Shown: positions 26,603-34,384, counted from the stretch's first letter. The stretch: 64,000 bases of DNA from Pseudomonas sp. Irchel 3E13 (GCF_900187455.1 NZ_FYDX01000010.1:1-64000), one strand, 5' to 3'. Made by a program: numbers and translations. Notes: a model not told the origin generated them from the letters alone.

Positions 26603-26617
26603 TTGCGCGCGCAAGAA
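26600..26617. promoter_or_regulatory. perfect 18-bp palindrome in the middle/late promoter region
   Basis: TTCTTGCGCGCGCAAGAA is perfectly self-complementary and lies between the early terminator and the first lysis-region gene, about 61 bp before its ATG. Mor-family activators bind dyad-symmetric sites upstream of such promoters, so this is a candidate activator site. It overlaps the terminator T tract and could also be read as a second hairpin. Confidence 0.5.
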
Positions 26618-26678
26618 TGACAGCGCCCTTCGACAGCGAGCGAATCTAGCCAGGTCCAACCTTCTGGCAGATTCGACC

Positions 26679-26972
26679 ATGTTTGAGTACGAGCCCAAAT
26701 CAGCGGAATACGCACAGCGCGTCATCGACGAGCGTTGCGCCGTTGCTCGTAAAAGGTTGGTCGACGATTGCCCGAATGAGTGGCGCACCTACGTTATCTC
26801 GCGGCTTGCTGCACACCAGCGCCAGGTCGCCCGCGACTTTTCCTCCCGACCCAACCACCCACGGCAAAAGCAACAAGCGGCACTCCCGGTACGGGGCAAT
26901 CCCGCAGTTGCCGCCCGCTCTCTTGCCGATATCCGCGCAACTCTGAAACCAACCAAGGAAGTTCACCCATGA
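26679..26972 (+). CDS. hypothetical phage protein (97 aa)
   Basis: Unrecognised. The 97-residue basic protein has a helical first half (SAEYAQRVIDERCAVARKRLVDDCPNEWRTYVISRLAAHQRQVARDF, in parts) and a polar proline-rich tail. It is the first gene after the Mor-controlled promoter region and overlaps the putative holin gene by four bases, so it may belong to the lysis cassette. Ribosome site is weak. Confidence 0.6.
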   Translation: MFEYEPKSAEYAQRVIDERCAVARKRLVDDCPNEWRTYVISRLAAHQRQVARDFSSRPNHPRQKQQAALPVRGNPAVAARSLADIRATLKPTKEVHP

Positions 26973-27271
26973 ACAACTTTCGTGCTCGCCTGCGCAATCG
27001 CCGGCCCAAAGCACCGCGCCTGACTTTCTGGGCGCTGGTCACCGTTCTGCTCCTGGTCGTCCTGTACCTGATCGCTCCAACCAAGATTGCCGTGGTTTTG
27101 TACAAGGCCGCATTGGTTACGGGTGGTGCGGTCCTGGGCTACTGGATCGACCGGGCCCTGTTCCCATACGCACGACCAGACCAGACCCGCGCAGCCCATC
27201 AGCCGTGGGCCGGTTTGCGCCGGGCAATCATCGTCTTGGCCTGCGTTCTTGGTCTGACGCTGGGGCTCTGA
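26969..27271 (+). CDS. putative holin
   Basis: A 100-residue membrane protein with a basic N terminus (RARLRNRRPKAPR) and three hydrophobic segments, at residues about 19-38, 44-62 and 84-99, the class I holin layout. The segment GGAVLGYWIDRALFPYARP resembles putative holins of Pseudomonas Mu-like phages. It lies just upstream of the transglycosylase and spanin genes, which supports the lysis role. Assignment is by topology and position. Confidence 0.72.
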   Translation: MNNFRARLRNRRPKAPRLTFWALVTVLLLVVLYLIAPTKIAVVLYKAALVTGGAVLGYWIDRALFPYARPDQTRAAHQPWAGLRRAIIVLACVLGLTLGL

Positions 27272-27273
27272 CC

Positions 27274-27912
27274 ATGAGGAAAGTCACCTTTCTGACGCGT
27301 TGGGTACTGATCGCTCTCCCGTTACTCGCGGTTTGCTTCGGCCCGAAAGGCGCATGGGCTGCCGTACCTGCCGAGGCTGAGCAGTACCGCCGCGAGCTTA
27401 CCCGCATCGCACACGCCGAATGGGGCCTGGATGCCCCGGTCGCAACCTTCGCAGCGCAGGTTCACCAGGAGTCGCGCTGGAGGTTAAACGCGAGATCCCC
27501 AGTTGGGGCGGAAGGCTTGGGCCAAGTGATGCCCACGACCGCGACCTGGCTTGCCCAACTGTTTCCCAAGACCTTGGGCAAGGTCGAGCCGTACAACCCG
27601 AGCTGGTCCCTGATGGCGCTGGTCAGCTATGACCGCTGGCTGGCCGACCGTATCAAAGCACGCAACACCTGCGAGCAGGTCGCAATGGTTCTGTCCTCCT
27701 ACAACGGCGGTTTGGGCTGGCTGATCCGCGACCGCAAGCTGGCTTCGGCAAAGGGCGCCGATCCGCAGGCCTGGTTCGGATCCATCGAGCGGTTCAACGC
27801 TGGCCGCTCGGCTGCCGCGTTCGCTGAAAACCGGGGCTACCCCCGCCTGATCCTGAGGCGGTGGGAAGCCGACTACATCGCCGCTGGTTGGGGCTTGGGG
27901 GTCTGCTCATGA
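27274..27912 (+). CDS. lytic transglycosylase endolysin (SLT fold)
   Basis: A 212-residue secreted muramidase-type enzyme. The start at 27274 gives a signal peptide or signal-anchor (MRKVTFLTRWVLIALPLLA) that ends near GAWA. The SLT domain has the catalytic glutamate in HQESRW, then GAEGLGQVMPTTATWL and the SSYNGGLGWL motif. It cleaves peptidoglycan glycosidic bonds for host lysis. It lies 2 bp after the putative holin and overlaps the Rz gene by four bases. Confidence 0.88.
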   Translation: MRKVTFLTRWVLIALPLLAVCFGPKGAWAAVPAEAEQYRRELTRIAHAEWGLDAPVATFAAQVHQESRWRLNARSPVGAEGLGQVMPTTATWLAQLFPKTLGKVEPYNPSWSLMALVSYDRWLADRIKARNTCEQVAMVLSSYNGGLGWLIRDRKLASAKGADPQAWFGSIERFNAGRSAAAFAENRGYPRLILRRWEADYIAAGWGLGVCS

Positions 27913-28550
27913 GTGCAGCGCTGAAACCGTTTCTCGCATGGATGCTTGCCGTTGGCCTGGCCGTCGCAGGGCTCGCAATCAATCACAGCGCTGGCTATGA
28001 CGCCGGTTTCGCCGCTGCGAAAGCTGAGGGCGAAGAGGCCCTGGCCAAGCAGGCGCTGGCCAATGAAGCAGAAAAGCGCCAAGCCGCAGAGCTGGCGAAC
28101 AAAGCCCTCCAGGTCGAAGCGGACAAGCTGGTCGCCTCGCATGCCTACGGGGCCCAACTGGCGACTGAGCTTGGCGACACCAAAGACAGGCTGCGCGCAG
28201 TCACCGACAAACTCTCTAGAGAGGTTAACCGTGTCACGACCCTTTACCGCCGCGCCCTGGACGCGCAACTGGAGCCGCTGCCTCCTGCTGACTTCACTGC
28301 TGGCTTTGTCCGCGTGTGGAACAGCGCCCTCTTTGGCACCACCGCAGCCGCCGCAGTGCCTGCCTCCAGCACAACCACCAGCGGAGCTGATGCGTCCGGC
28401 CCCGGAGCCGGAGCCGCTGACGATCTGATTGTCGGCATCACCCGCGCTGACCTGCTCACCAACCACAACCGCAATAGCGAGCAATACGCCGTCTGCCGGG
28501 CGCAGCTCAACGACCTGATCAAATGGAATTCGAAAAATGGACATAACTGA
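27909..28550 (+). CDS. Rz-like i-spanin
   Basis: A 213-residue protein with an N-terminal membrane anchor (LAWMLAVGLAVAGLAINHS) and a long periplasmic alanine/lysine/glutamate-rich coiled coil (residues about 35-115), followed by a flexible alanine/serine-rich stretch. This is the layout of phage inner-membrane spanins, which with an outer-membrane lipoprotein fuse the membranes at lysis. The o-spanin gene is nested within it in another frame. It overlaps the upstream endolysin gene by four bases. Confidence 0.82.
   Translation: MSAALKPFLAWMLAVGLAVAGLAINHSAGYDAGFAAAKAEGEEALAKQALANEAEKRQAAELANKALQVEADKLVASHAYGAQLATELGDTKDRLRAVTDKLSREVNRVTTLYRRALDAQLEPLPPADFTAGFVRVWNSALFGTTAAAAVPASSTTTSGADASGPGAGAADDLIVGITRADLLTNHNRNSEQYAVCRAQLNDLIKWNSKNGHN
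28231..28428 (+). CDS. Rz1-like o-spanin lipoprotein, nested in the Rz gene
   Basis: A 65-residue lipoprotein encoded in the +1 frame inside the i-spanin gene. It starts at GTG 28231 with GAGAGG six bases upstream. A basic N terminus leads to LLLTSLLALSAC, a proper lipobox, and the mature part is very proline-rich (APPQPPQ, PPAQPPAEL, PAPEPEPL), as in lambda Rz1. The open frame extends far upstream of the GTG, but only this segment makes biological sense. It should pair with the i-spanin to disrupt the outer membrane. Confidence 0.85.
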   Translation: MSRPFTAAPWTRNWSRCLLLTSLLALSACGTAPSLAPPQPPQCLPPAQPPAELMRPAPEPEPLTI

Positions 28551-28752
28551 CATTGCCTCCGAAGCGGAGGAAATGTTTCTGGAGCAGGCGCTTGCTGCCC
28601 AGTTGGCCGCACACGGCACTTGTACTGAGGTTTCAGCAACACATTGCGAATACTGCGGCGAAGCGATTCCTGAAGCGCGCCGAGTGGCCGTACCTGGGGT
28701 GGTGCTTTGCGTGCCGTGCAAGCAGCACGTCGAGCGAATGGGTGGCCGATGA
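28537..28752 (+). CDS. TraR/DksA-type zinc finger protein
   Basis: A 71-residue protein with an N-terminal helix carrying acidic residues (DITDIASEAEEMFLEQAL) and a four-cysteine zinc finger (CEYCG ... CVPCK). TraR-like proteins bind the RNA polymerase secondary channel and mimic DksA plus ppGpp. In Mu-like phages the gene regularly lies after the lysis genes. It overlaps the i-spanin gene by 14 bases and the next gene by four. Confidence 0.9.
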   Translation: MDITDIASEAEEMFLEQALAAQLAAHGTCTEVSATHCEYCGEAIPEARRVAVPGVVLCVPCKQHVERMGGR

Positions 28753-29081
28753 CCACTATCGAGCTGCCGGTGTGGCAATTGATTACCGCAGGCGCTGGGC
28801 TCCTTGGCGCATTTTTTGGCTTGCTCAAGCTGGTCGTGGCGGCCATTGAGCGCCGCTTGGACCAGCGCTTCGAGACGATGGACAGCCGCTTTGAAGAGCT
28901 TGCTAAGGACTCGGACCGCCTGCGCCAAGTCGAACTCGGCCTGGAGCGCCTGCGCGGTGAGATGCCGCTTCACTACGTGCGCCGAGAAGACTTCGTCCGT
29001 AACCAGACAGTGATCGAGGCCAAGCTCGATGCGCTGGCCCTCAAGCTTGAAAACGTACAGCTCAAAGGAGCGCGTCAATGA
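28749..29081 (+). CDS. DUF2730 (Mu gp25-like) protein
   Basis: A 110-residue protein with one N-terminal membrane helix (LITAGAGLLGAFFGLLKLVVAAI) followed by a coiled coil (ERRLDQRFETMDSRFEEL, LRQVELGLERLRGEMP) and a conserved HYVRREDFVRNQTVIEAKLD segment. The layout and position match Mu gp25/DUF2730. Role unknown. The ATG at 28749 overlaps the upstream stop (ATGA). Confidence 0.78.
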   Translation: MTTIELPVWQLITAGAGLLGAFFGLLKLVVAAIERRLDQRFETMDSRFEELAKDSDRLRQVELGLERLRGEMPLHYVRREDFVRNQTVIEAKLDALALKLENVQLKGARQ

Positions 29082-29386
29082 TCGACCCAGCCAAAACCCG
29101 GCGCGAGTCCCTGCGCTGGTACATCCTGCTCACCCTCAACACAAGTCGCCCCGTGGACCCGCACGAAGCCGTGGTGCTGTCCACTATCCAGGGCATCTAC
29201 CCAGACGCTACAGCGATGGAGCTGCGCCGCGAGCTGGACTATCTCGCTGACCGCTCCCTGGTGACGCTCATCAAACAGCCTTCTGGTGTCTGGATCTGCG
29301 GGCTGACTCACTACGGCGTAGACATCGCGGAGTACACCATTGCGTGTAATCCCGGCATTGCGCGCCCTGAAAAATATTGGTCCTGA
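29078..29386 (+). CDS. Mu gp26-like phage protein
   Basis: A 102-residue protein with a winged-helix look: a helical N-terminal half (TRRESLRWYILLTLNTSRPV) and a segment MELRRELDYLADRSLVTLIKQPSGVWICGLTHYGVDIAEY (in parts) that reads as recognition helix plus wing. It occupies the gp26 place between DUF2730 and the terminase small subunit and overlaps the upstream gene by four bases. DNA binding is inferred. Confidence 0.75.
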   Translation: MIDPAKTRRESLRWYILLTLNTSRPVDPHEAVVLSTIQGIYPDATAMELRRELDYLADRSLVTLIKQPSGVWICGLTHYGVDIAEYTIACNPGIARPEKYWS

Positions 29387-29389
29387 GCC

Positions 29390-29902
29390 ATGCCGCCACG
29401 TAGCAAAGTCGCGGCGCTGCCGCCCGAGGTGAAAGCCTGGCTGGACCAATACCTGGTCGAATCCAATTTCAGTGGATACGAAGTGCTTTCTGCTGAGCTG
29501 GAATCACGCGGGTACTCAATCGGCAAGAGCGCCTTGCATCGCTACGGCAGCGAGTTCGAAGACAAGCTGGCCGCTCTCAAAATGTCCAGCGAGCAGGCCA
29601 AGGCAGTCGTCCAGGCCGCGCCGGACGATGAAGGCGCGGTCAACGAAGCACTCATGCGCCTCGTCCAGGAACATCTGTTCAAGCTGCTGATGGCCGCTGA
29701 CGGGAAGATGGATCTGCCGAAGGTCGCCAAGGCCGTGGCCGAGCTGGGCCGGGCTTCTGTCGTGCAGGCGAAATGGAAGTCCGAAGTCCGGGCGAAGGCG
29801 GAAGCCGCAGCAAATCAAATCGAGAAGATCGCCAAGAAAGGTGGGCTCAACGCCGAGACCGTGGCCGAGATCCGTCGTGAAATTTTGGGAGTCGCTTCAT
29901 GA
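29390..29902 (+). CDS. DUF3486 (Mu gp27-like) terminase small subunit
   Basis: A 170-residue protein with an N-terminal HTH (residues about 10-50; GYSIGKSALHRYG) and a long helical remainder, the layout of Mu gp27, the presumed small terminase that recognises the packaging site. It precedes the large subunit in Mu; here a DNA methyltransferase gene is inserted between them, overlapping by four bases. A shorter relative of this protein is encoded at 16501-16869. Confidence 0.9.
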   Translation: MPPRSKVAALPPEVKAWLDQYLVESNFSGYEVLSAELESRGYSIGKSALHRYGSEFEDKLAALKMSSEQAKAVVQAAPDDEGAVNEALMRLVQEHLFKLLMAADGKMDLPKVAKAVAELGRASVVQAKWKSEVRAKAEAAANQIEKIAKKGGLNAETVAEIRREILGVAS

Positions 29903-30825
29903 AAACCACCGCAATTGATCTGTTCGCCGGGTTGGGCGGGTGGAGTACCGGCGCGCGGCAGGCAGGCGTTGAGGTTCTGTGGGCAGCGAATCACTGGCCG
30001 GAAGCTGTTAAATGGCATGCTGCTAACCATCCGCATACCGAGCATGCTTGTCAGGATCTGCACCAGGCGAAATGGGAGCAAGTGCCAAAGCATGATCTAT
30101 TACTGGCCTCTCCATGCTGTCAGGGCCATTCGAAGGCTCGCGGCAAGTCGTCCGGCAATCCGCAGCATGATGCCTCGCGGTCGACTGCCTGGGCGGTAGT
30201 GTCCGCTCTGGAGTTTCACCGGCCAGAGGCGGCCCTTGTCGAGAACGTCCCAGAGTTCACCGACTGGTCGCTGTATCCCGCGTGGCTGCAAGCAGTGCAG
30301 TCGCTGGGCTATCAGGTCAGCCCTCACGTTGTCGACTGTGCGGACCTCGGGGTTCCCCAGAATCGCGTGCGTCTGGTCTTGGTACTGACCCGCAGCAAGG
30401 CGCCGCTGATTCTGCGACTTCCGAAAGAGCATCATGTCCCGGCTAGCAGCTTCCTCGACTTCAACTCTGGGAACTGGTCGCAGATCGACAAGCCAGGACG
30501 AGCCCAAGCGACGCTCGACCGAGTTCGCAATGGGCGCATGCGCTTCGGCGATCAATTCATCATGCCCTATTACGGCAAGGGCTCTGGCCTTACTGGGCGG
30601 GACATTAACCGACCAATCGGTACGATCACCACCCGTGACCGCTGGGCTCTGGTTAACGGCGACAGAATGCGCATGCTCACCGCCAACGAAAATCTGCGAG
30701 CCATGACATTCCCTGCTGATGTTATGCGCCCGACAAGCCATCGACTCACAGTCCATATGGCGGGCAACGCAATGCCTCCGCTTGCGGCACAACGATACAT
30801 CGAAGCCCTGCTGGAGGCGGCATGA
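29899..30825 (+). CDS. C5-cytosine DNA methyltransferase
   Basis: A 308-residue Dcm-type enzyme that transfers a methyl group from SAM to cytosine C5. Motif I is IDLFAGLGG (residues 6-14), motif IV is SPCCQGHS (71-78, catalytic cysteine probably C74; the usual PPCQ is altered), motif VI is ENVPEF, motif VIII is QNRVRLVLV and motif X is GNAMPP near the C terminus. No restriction enzyme gene is near, so it is a solitary methyltransferase, probably protecting phage DNA from host restriction. It overlaps the small and large terminase genes by four bases each, so it is translationally coupled with packaging genes. Confidence 0.93.
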   Translation: MKTTAIDLFAGLGGWSTGARQAGVEVLWAANHWPEAVKWHAANHPHTEHACQDLHQAKWEQVPKHDLLLASPCCQGHSKARGKSSGNPQHDASRSTAWAVVSALEFHRPEAALVENVPEFTDWSLYPAWLQAVQSLGYQVSPHVVDCADLGVPQNRVRLVLVLTRSKAPLILRLPKEHHVPASSFLDFNSGNWSQIDKPGRAQATLDRVRNGRMRFGDQFIMPYYGKGSGLTGRDINRPIGTITTRDRWALVNGDRMRMLTANENLRAMTFPADVMRPTSHRLTVHMAGNAMPPLAAQRYIEALLEAA

Positions 30826-32390
30826 CCATACAACCTGGGCAGCTCTCGCCGCTCGCTGAGGCTATGGGTGAGGATCTGCCCATCGACGTGCCATCGGTTC
30901 TGCTCGGCTACCAAAAGGAATGGGTTGGCATCCGAGCCCCGCTGAAGGTCGGGGAGAAGTCTCGCCGGATCGGCCTGACCTGGGCGGAGGCAGCGGACAA
31001 CGTGCTGGTTGCCGCTTCCGAAAAGAAGGCAGGTGGCCAGACCGTTTACTACTTGGGCTACAACCAGGACATGACGGTTGAGTACATCCAGGCATGCGCC
31101 ATGTGGGCTCGGGCGTTCAACTACGCGGCGGACGAGATTGAGGAAGGCATCTGGCCGGACGAAGACCCGGACAAGCACATCAAGACGTTCACAATCGTGT
31201 TTCCCAGTGGGCACCGAATCGTGGCCTTGACCAGTCGCCCGAGTAACCTCCGTGGCCGTCAGGGCGTGGTAGTGATCGATGAGGCCGCGTTCCACCAGGA
31301 TCTGAAAGAGCTGCTGAAAGCCGCACTAGCACTGCTGATCTGGGGCGGCGAGGTGCACGTCATCAGCACTCATGACGGTACGGAGAACCCTTTCAATGAG
31401 CTGGTCGAAGAGATCCGGTCTGGTAAGCGCAAGGGTGAGCTGTTCCGCCGCACCTTCAACGAGGCTGTCGAGGACGGGCTCTATCACCGTGTGTGCCTGC
31501 GCAAGGGGATACCATTTGTTGAATCCGAGCGAGGCGCCTGGGTACAGGGTGTGTACGACGTCTATGGCGATGCAGCCAGCGAAGAGCTGGACTGTATTCC
31601 GAGCCAGGGCGGCGGCGCCTACTTCTCGCTGGCCTTGGTAGAAGGCCGTACCAGTCGAGAGGTGCCGGTCGTTCGGCTCAAATACCCGCAGGGGTACGAA
31701 ACAGCAGAAGAGCGCCTGCGTCTTGCCGAAACCAAGGAGTGGTGCGACAGCGAGCTGCTTCCGCTGCTGAAGGAGCTTCCCGCTGGGGCTCAATCATTTT
31801 ACGGGATGGACTTCGCTCGTTCGGGCGACCTCTCAGTCATCTGGCCGCTGCTCAAAGAGCAGGATCTGCGCAAGCGTGCCCCCTTCGTGCTGGAGCTACG
31901 CAACGTTCCATTCAAGCAGCAGGAGTTCATCCTGTTTTACATCGTCCGGCGTCTGCCGAACTTCCTAAAGGGGGCGCATGACGCAAGAGGCAACGGCCAG
32001 CAGATTGCCGAAGCCGCCGCCGTCGAGTTCGGGTTCAACCGCATTGACCAGGTGATGCTTACCGAGGGCTGGTATCGGGACAACATGCCGAAGCTCAAGG
32101 CTGCGTTGGAAGACGATACGCTCAATGGCATTCCCGCAGACAAGGACGTTACCGGGGATATCCGGGCTTTCCGGGTCGTGAAAGGTGTAGCCCGTATCCC
32201 CGAAACGCGGACCTCCGAGAAAGGCGGAGACAAGCGCCACGGTGACGCCGGGGTTGCGCTCGCCCTTGCCGACTTCGCCAGTCGGCAAGACGTTGAGATC
32301 TTCGAATATCACCGCGTCCAACCGTCAGCCCAGCATGATCGTCAGGTCAAGCTGGGTGCCGGTTGGCGCTCTGGGAAAGGAATTTGGTAA
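30822..32390 (+). CDS. terminase large subunit (Mu gp28-like)
   Basis: A 522-residue packaging motor. The ATPase part has a variant Walker A around EKSRRIGLTWA (residues about 46-56), Walker B VVVIDEAAF, and the coupling STHDG motif; the C-terminal RNase H-like nuclease has GMDFARSGDLSVIW with the metal-binding aspartate, a second acidic segment and GDAGVALALADF near the end. It packages phage DNA by headful from integrated copies. Neighbours are the methyltransferase upstream and the portal downstream, with a one-base overlap. Confidence 0.94.
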   Translation: MTIQPGQLSPLAEAMGEDLPIDVPSVLLGYQKEWVGIRAPLKVGEKSRRIGLTWAEAADNVLVAASEKKAGGQTVYYLGYNQDMTVEYIQACAMWARAFNYAADEIEEGIWPDEDPDKHIKTFTIVFPSGHRIVALTSRPSNLRGRQGVVVIDEAAFHQDLKELLKAALALLIWGGEVHVISTHDGTENPFNELVEEIRSGKRKGELFRRTFNEAVEDGLYHRVCLRKGIPFVESERGAWVQGVYDVYGDAASEELDCIPSQGGGAYFSLALVEGRTSREVPVVRLKYPQGYETAEERLRLAETKEWCDSELLPLLKELPAGAQSFYGMDFARSGDLSVIWPLLKEQDLRKRAPFVLELRNVPFKQQEFILFYIVRRLPNFLKGAHDARGNGQQIAEAAAVEFGFNRIDQVMLTEGWYRDNMPKLKAALEDDTLNGIPADKDVTGDIRAFRVVKGVARIPETRTSEKGGDKRHGDAGVALALADFASRQDVEIFEYHRVQPSAQHDRQVKLGAGWRSGKGIW

Positions 32391-33943
32391 TGGCTCGCTC
32401 CCCTATTGTCGACCATTACGGTCGCCCCATTGAATATGACCAGCTCACTGAAGAGGTCGCTGCTCCACGCATGGCTGGTGTGCGCCAAGTTTGGCACCCA
32501 TCGGTGGCGGGTGGCTTGACGCCGGGTCGGCTCTCGGCACTGCTCCAGGCCGCTGCGGAGGGTGACGCCCGTGACTACCTGACACTCGCAGAGGAAATGG
32601 AAGAGCGGGATTTGCATTACGCCTCGGTGCTCGGCACCCGCAAGCTGGCATTAGCGGGGCTGAACATCCGCGTAGAGGCTGCCACCGACGAAGCCGAAGA
32701 CGTTCGCCGGGCTGATGCTCTGCGCGAGGTGGTCGAATCCCCCGAGTTCGGCGAGTTGCAAACTGACCTGACCGACGCGCTGGGCAAGGGCTACTCGGTC
32801 GCAGAGATCATTTGGGATCGTAGCGGCAAAACATGGGTGCCGGAGCGCTTCGAATGGCGCGACCCGCGCTTCTTCATGTTCGACCGTGAAACCGGGCAAG
32901 AGCTTCGCTTGCTCGATGAGGCCGGCATCGTCAATGGGCTGCCACTCTCACCCTACAAGTTCATTGTCCATCGTCCGCGCCTGCGCTGCGGCCTGCCGAT
33001 CCGTGGCGGCTTGGCACGCCTGGCAGCGGTCGGCTACATGTGCAAGGCGTGGGCGTGGAAGGACTGGATGGGCTTCGCGGATATCTACGGTATCCCGATG
33101 CGTGTCGGGCGCTACGGGCCGAGCGCCTCCAAGGAAGACATCGGCATTCTGATGTCCGCAGTGGCCAACCTGGGCAGCGATGCCGCCGCCGTTATCCCTG
33201 ACTCGATGCGTATCGACTTCACACAGGCGGCGAACGTTGCCGGTGCCGGGGAGTTCTTCAAAGGGCTGGCAGAGTGGTGGGACAAGCAAATGTCCAAAGC
33301 CATCGTCGGGCAGACCATGAGCGCCGACGACGGCTCCAGCATGGCGCAGGCCAAGGTGCATAACGAAGTGCGCCTGGATCTGCTGGAGGCGGATGCAAAG
33401 GCTGAGTCCAATACGCTGAACCGCATGTTTGTCCGGCCTTTCTGTGATCTGAATTTCGCACCAGGTCGGCGCTACCCGCGTCTGATTATCGACGTGCCGC
33501 AGCCTGAGAACCTTGAGCTAATCATCAAGGCAATGGAAGTGTTCGTGCCGCTGGGTCTGCGCGTTGAGCAGTCTGTTATCCGTGACAAGTTCGGACTGCC
33601 CGAGCCTGCGGAGGGTGCCGAAATCCTTGGCAAGCCTGCGGAGCCGGCGCCGTCAGGCGTGGCCACTGCGACCAACCGCGAGCAGCCACTGACTACAGCA
33701 GGGCCGCTGGACATCGTGGATGTTCAGGTGAAAACGCTGGCAGGCGCAGCGGCTGCGCCGATGGATGACATGGTCAATGTCATTCGTGAGTTGTTGGATT
33801 CGGTGTCGAGTCTTGAAGAGTTCCGGGATCGGCTCATAGATGGCTACCCGGATCTGAGCGCCGATCAGCTCGCCAACGTCATGGCTGATGGCATGGCGGC
33901 GGCGAGCTTGGCCGGCAGGTTCGACGTGCTGAGGGGGCTGTGA
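32390..33943 (+). CDS. portal protein (DUF935, Mu gp29-like)
   Basis: A 517-residue DUF935 portal, the dodecameric ring through which DNA enters the head. Typical segments are the N-terminal PIVDHYGRPIEYDQL, the LEERDLHYASVLGTRKLA-like region (EMEERDLHYASVLGTRK), FEWRDPRFFMFD, GYMCKAWAWKDWMGFADIYGIPMRVGRY (in parts) and VGQTMSADDG. The ATG at 32390 overlaps the terminase stop; an upstream in-frame start inside the terminase gene is not needed. Confidence 0.94.
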   Translation: MARSPIVDHYGRPIEYDQLTEEVAAPRMAGVRQVWHPSVAGGLTPGRLSALLQAAAEGDARDYLTLAEEMEERDLHYASVLGTRKLALAGLNIRVEAATDEAEDVRRADALREVVESPEFGELQTDLTDALGKGYSVAEIIWDRSGKTWVPERFEWRDPRFFMFDRETGQELRLLDEAGIVNGLPLSPYKFIVHRPRLRCGLPIRGGLARLAAVGYMCKAWAWKDWMGFADIYGIPMRVGRYGPSASKEDIGILMSAVANLGSDAAAVIPDSMRIDFTQAANVAGAGEFFKGLAEWWDKQMSKAIVGQTMSADDGSSMAQAKVHNEVRLDLLEADAKAESNTLNRMFVRPFCDLNFAPGRRYPRLIIDVPQPENLELIIKAMEVFVPLGLRVEQSVIRDKFGLPEPAEGAEILGKPAEPAPSGVATATNREQPLTTAGPLDIVDVQVKTLAGAAAAPMDDMVNVIRELLDSVSSLEEFRDRLIDGYPDLSADQLANVMADGMAAASLAGRFDVLRGL

Positions 33944-34149
33944 TGAGAGGGGCGACCGAGGACTCAACTACGAAAAAGAAGACCCTGACCTTCTACAGCA
34001 CTGATGGATATGCCCTGATTGTCACCTGCCATCAGGCATCAAGCGGAAAAGTTGATTTTACGATTCAAACAGAGGACGGGCCTATGGATGTCGAGCTGAG
34101 TCGCGCGGAAGCGACTGAGGTTGCTGAATTCATCAGGCGGGGTGTTTGA
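33943..34149 (+). CDS. small hypothetical phage protein (68 aa)
   Basis: Unrecognised. A 68-residue protein, mainly beta-strand, with a hydrophilic N terminus (RGATEDSTTKKK) and repeated strands LTFYSTDGYALIVTC and VDFTIQTEDGPMDVEL, ending with a helix EATEVAEFIRRGV. It overlaps the portal stop by one base. The base composition is somewhat lower in GC than its neighbours, and it lies directly before a structured non-coding segment, so it may be a recent insertion in the packaging/head block. Confidence 0.65.
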   Translation: MRGATEDSTTKKKTLTFYSTDGYALIVTCHQASSGKVDFTIQTEDGPMDVELSRAEATEVAEFIRRGV

Positions 34150-34169
34150 ATGCAGTAGGCATCATGCAG

Positions 34170-34351
34170 GGGGAGTGACGAAGGAGGTGATGGTGCTGCC
34201 AATGAAATGTAACTGACAGCGCAGCGGCTCTTTACCGTAACGGAAGCCGAAGCTCCACTAGGCCTACAGCCAAGACTGGGTAAGTCAAGACTAGATCGGT
34301 CGTAAAGTATTTTGGGGCCGCCACATATTCACACCTCCTCCGTCACTCCTT
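34170..34351 (+). ncRNA. candidate structured RNA between portal and MuF genes
   Basis: The 235-bp gap holds an 18-nt inverted repeat, 34172-34189 (GGAGTGACGAAGGAGGTG) with 34332-34349, complementary at 17 of 18 positions and extendable by G-U pairs. It encloses 142 nt with several small hairpins: CGGCT/AGCCG (34225-34249, with CCG-TAA-CGG inside), GGC-CTACA-GCC (34261-34271), GACT/AGTC (34274-34286) and GACT/GGTC (34289-34301). No open frame fits. A long closing stem around a multi-hairpin core is typical of structured RNAs. I do not recognise the family; strand is assumed from the surrounding transcription. Confidence 0.55.
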
Positions 34352-34384
34352 GATTCTAACGCAACAGACCTCGTGGAATAAACA

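Noticed and set aside
27946..28428. A 160-residue protein in the alternative frame of the Rz gene
   Set aside because: Only the last 65 residues, from GTG 28231 with its own ribosome site, look like a real product (Rz1).
33940..34149. Immunity protein for the MuF nuclease-like domain
   Set aside because: The gene is near but separated by the RNA candidate, and nothing in its sequence shows such a function.
34190..34331. Group I intron, suggested by GACTAGATCGG near 34289
   Set aside because: The segment is short, lies between genes rather than splitting one, and lacks convincing paired P, Q and S elements.
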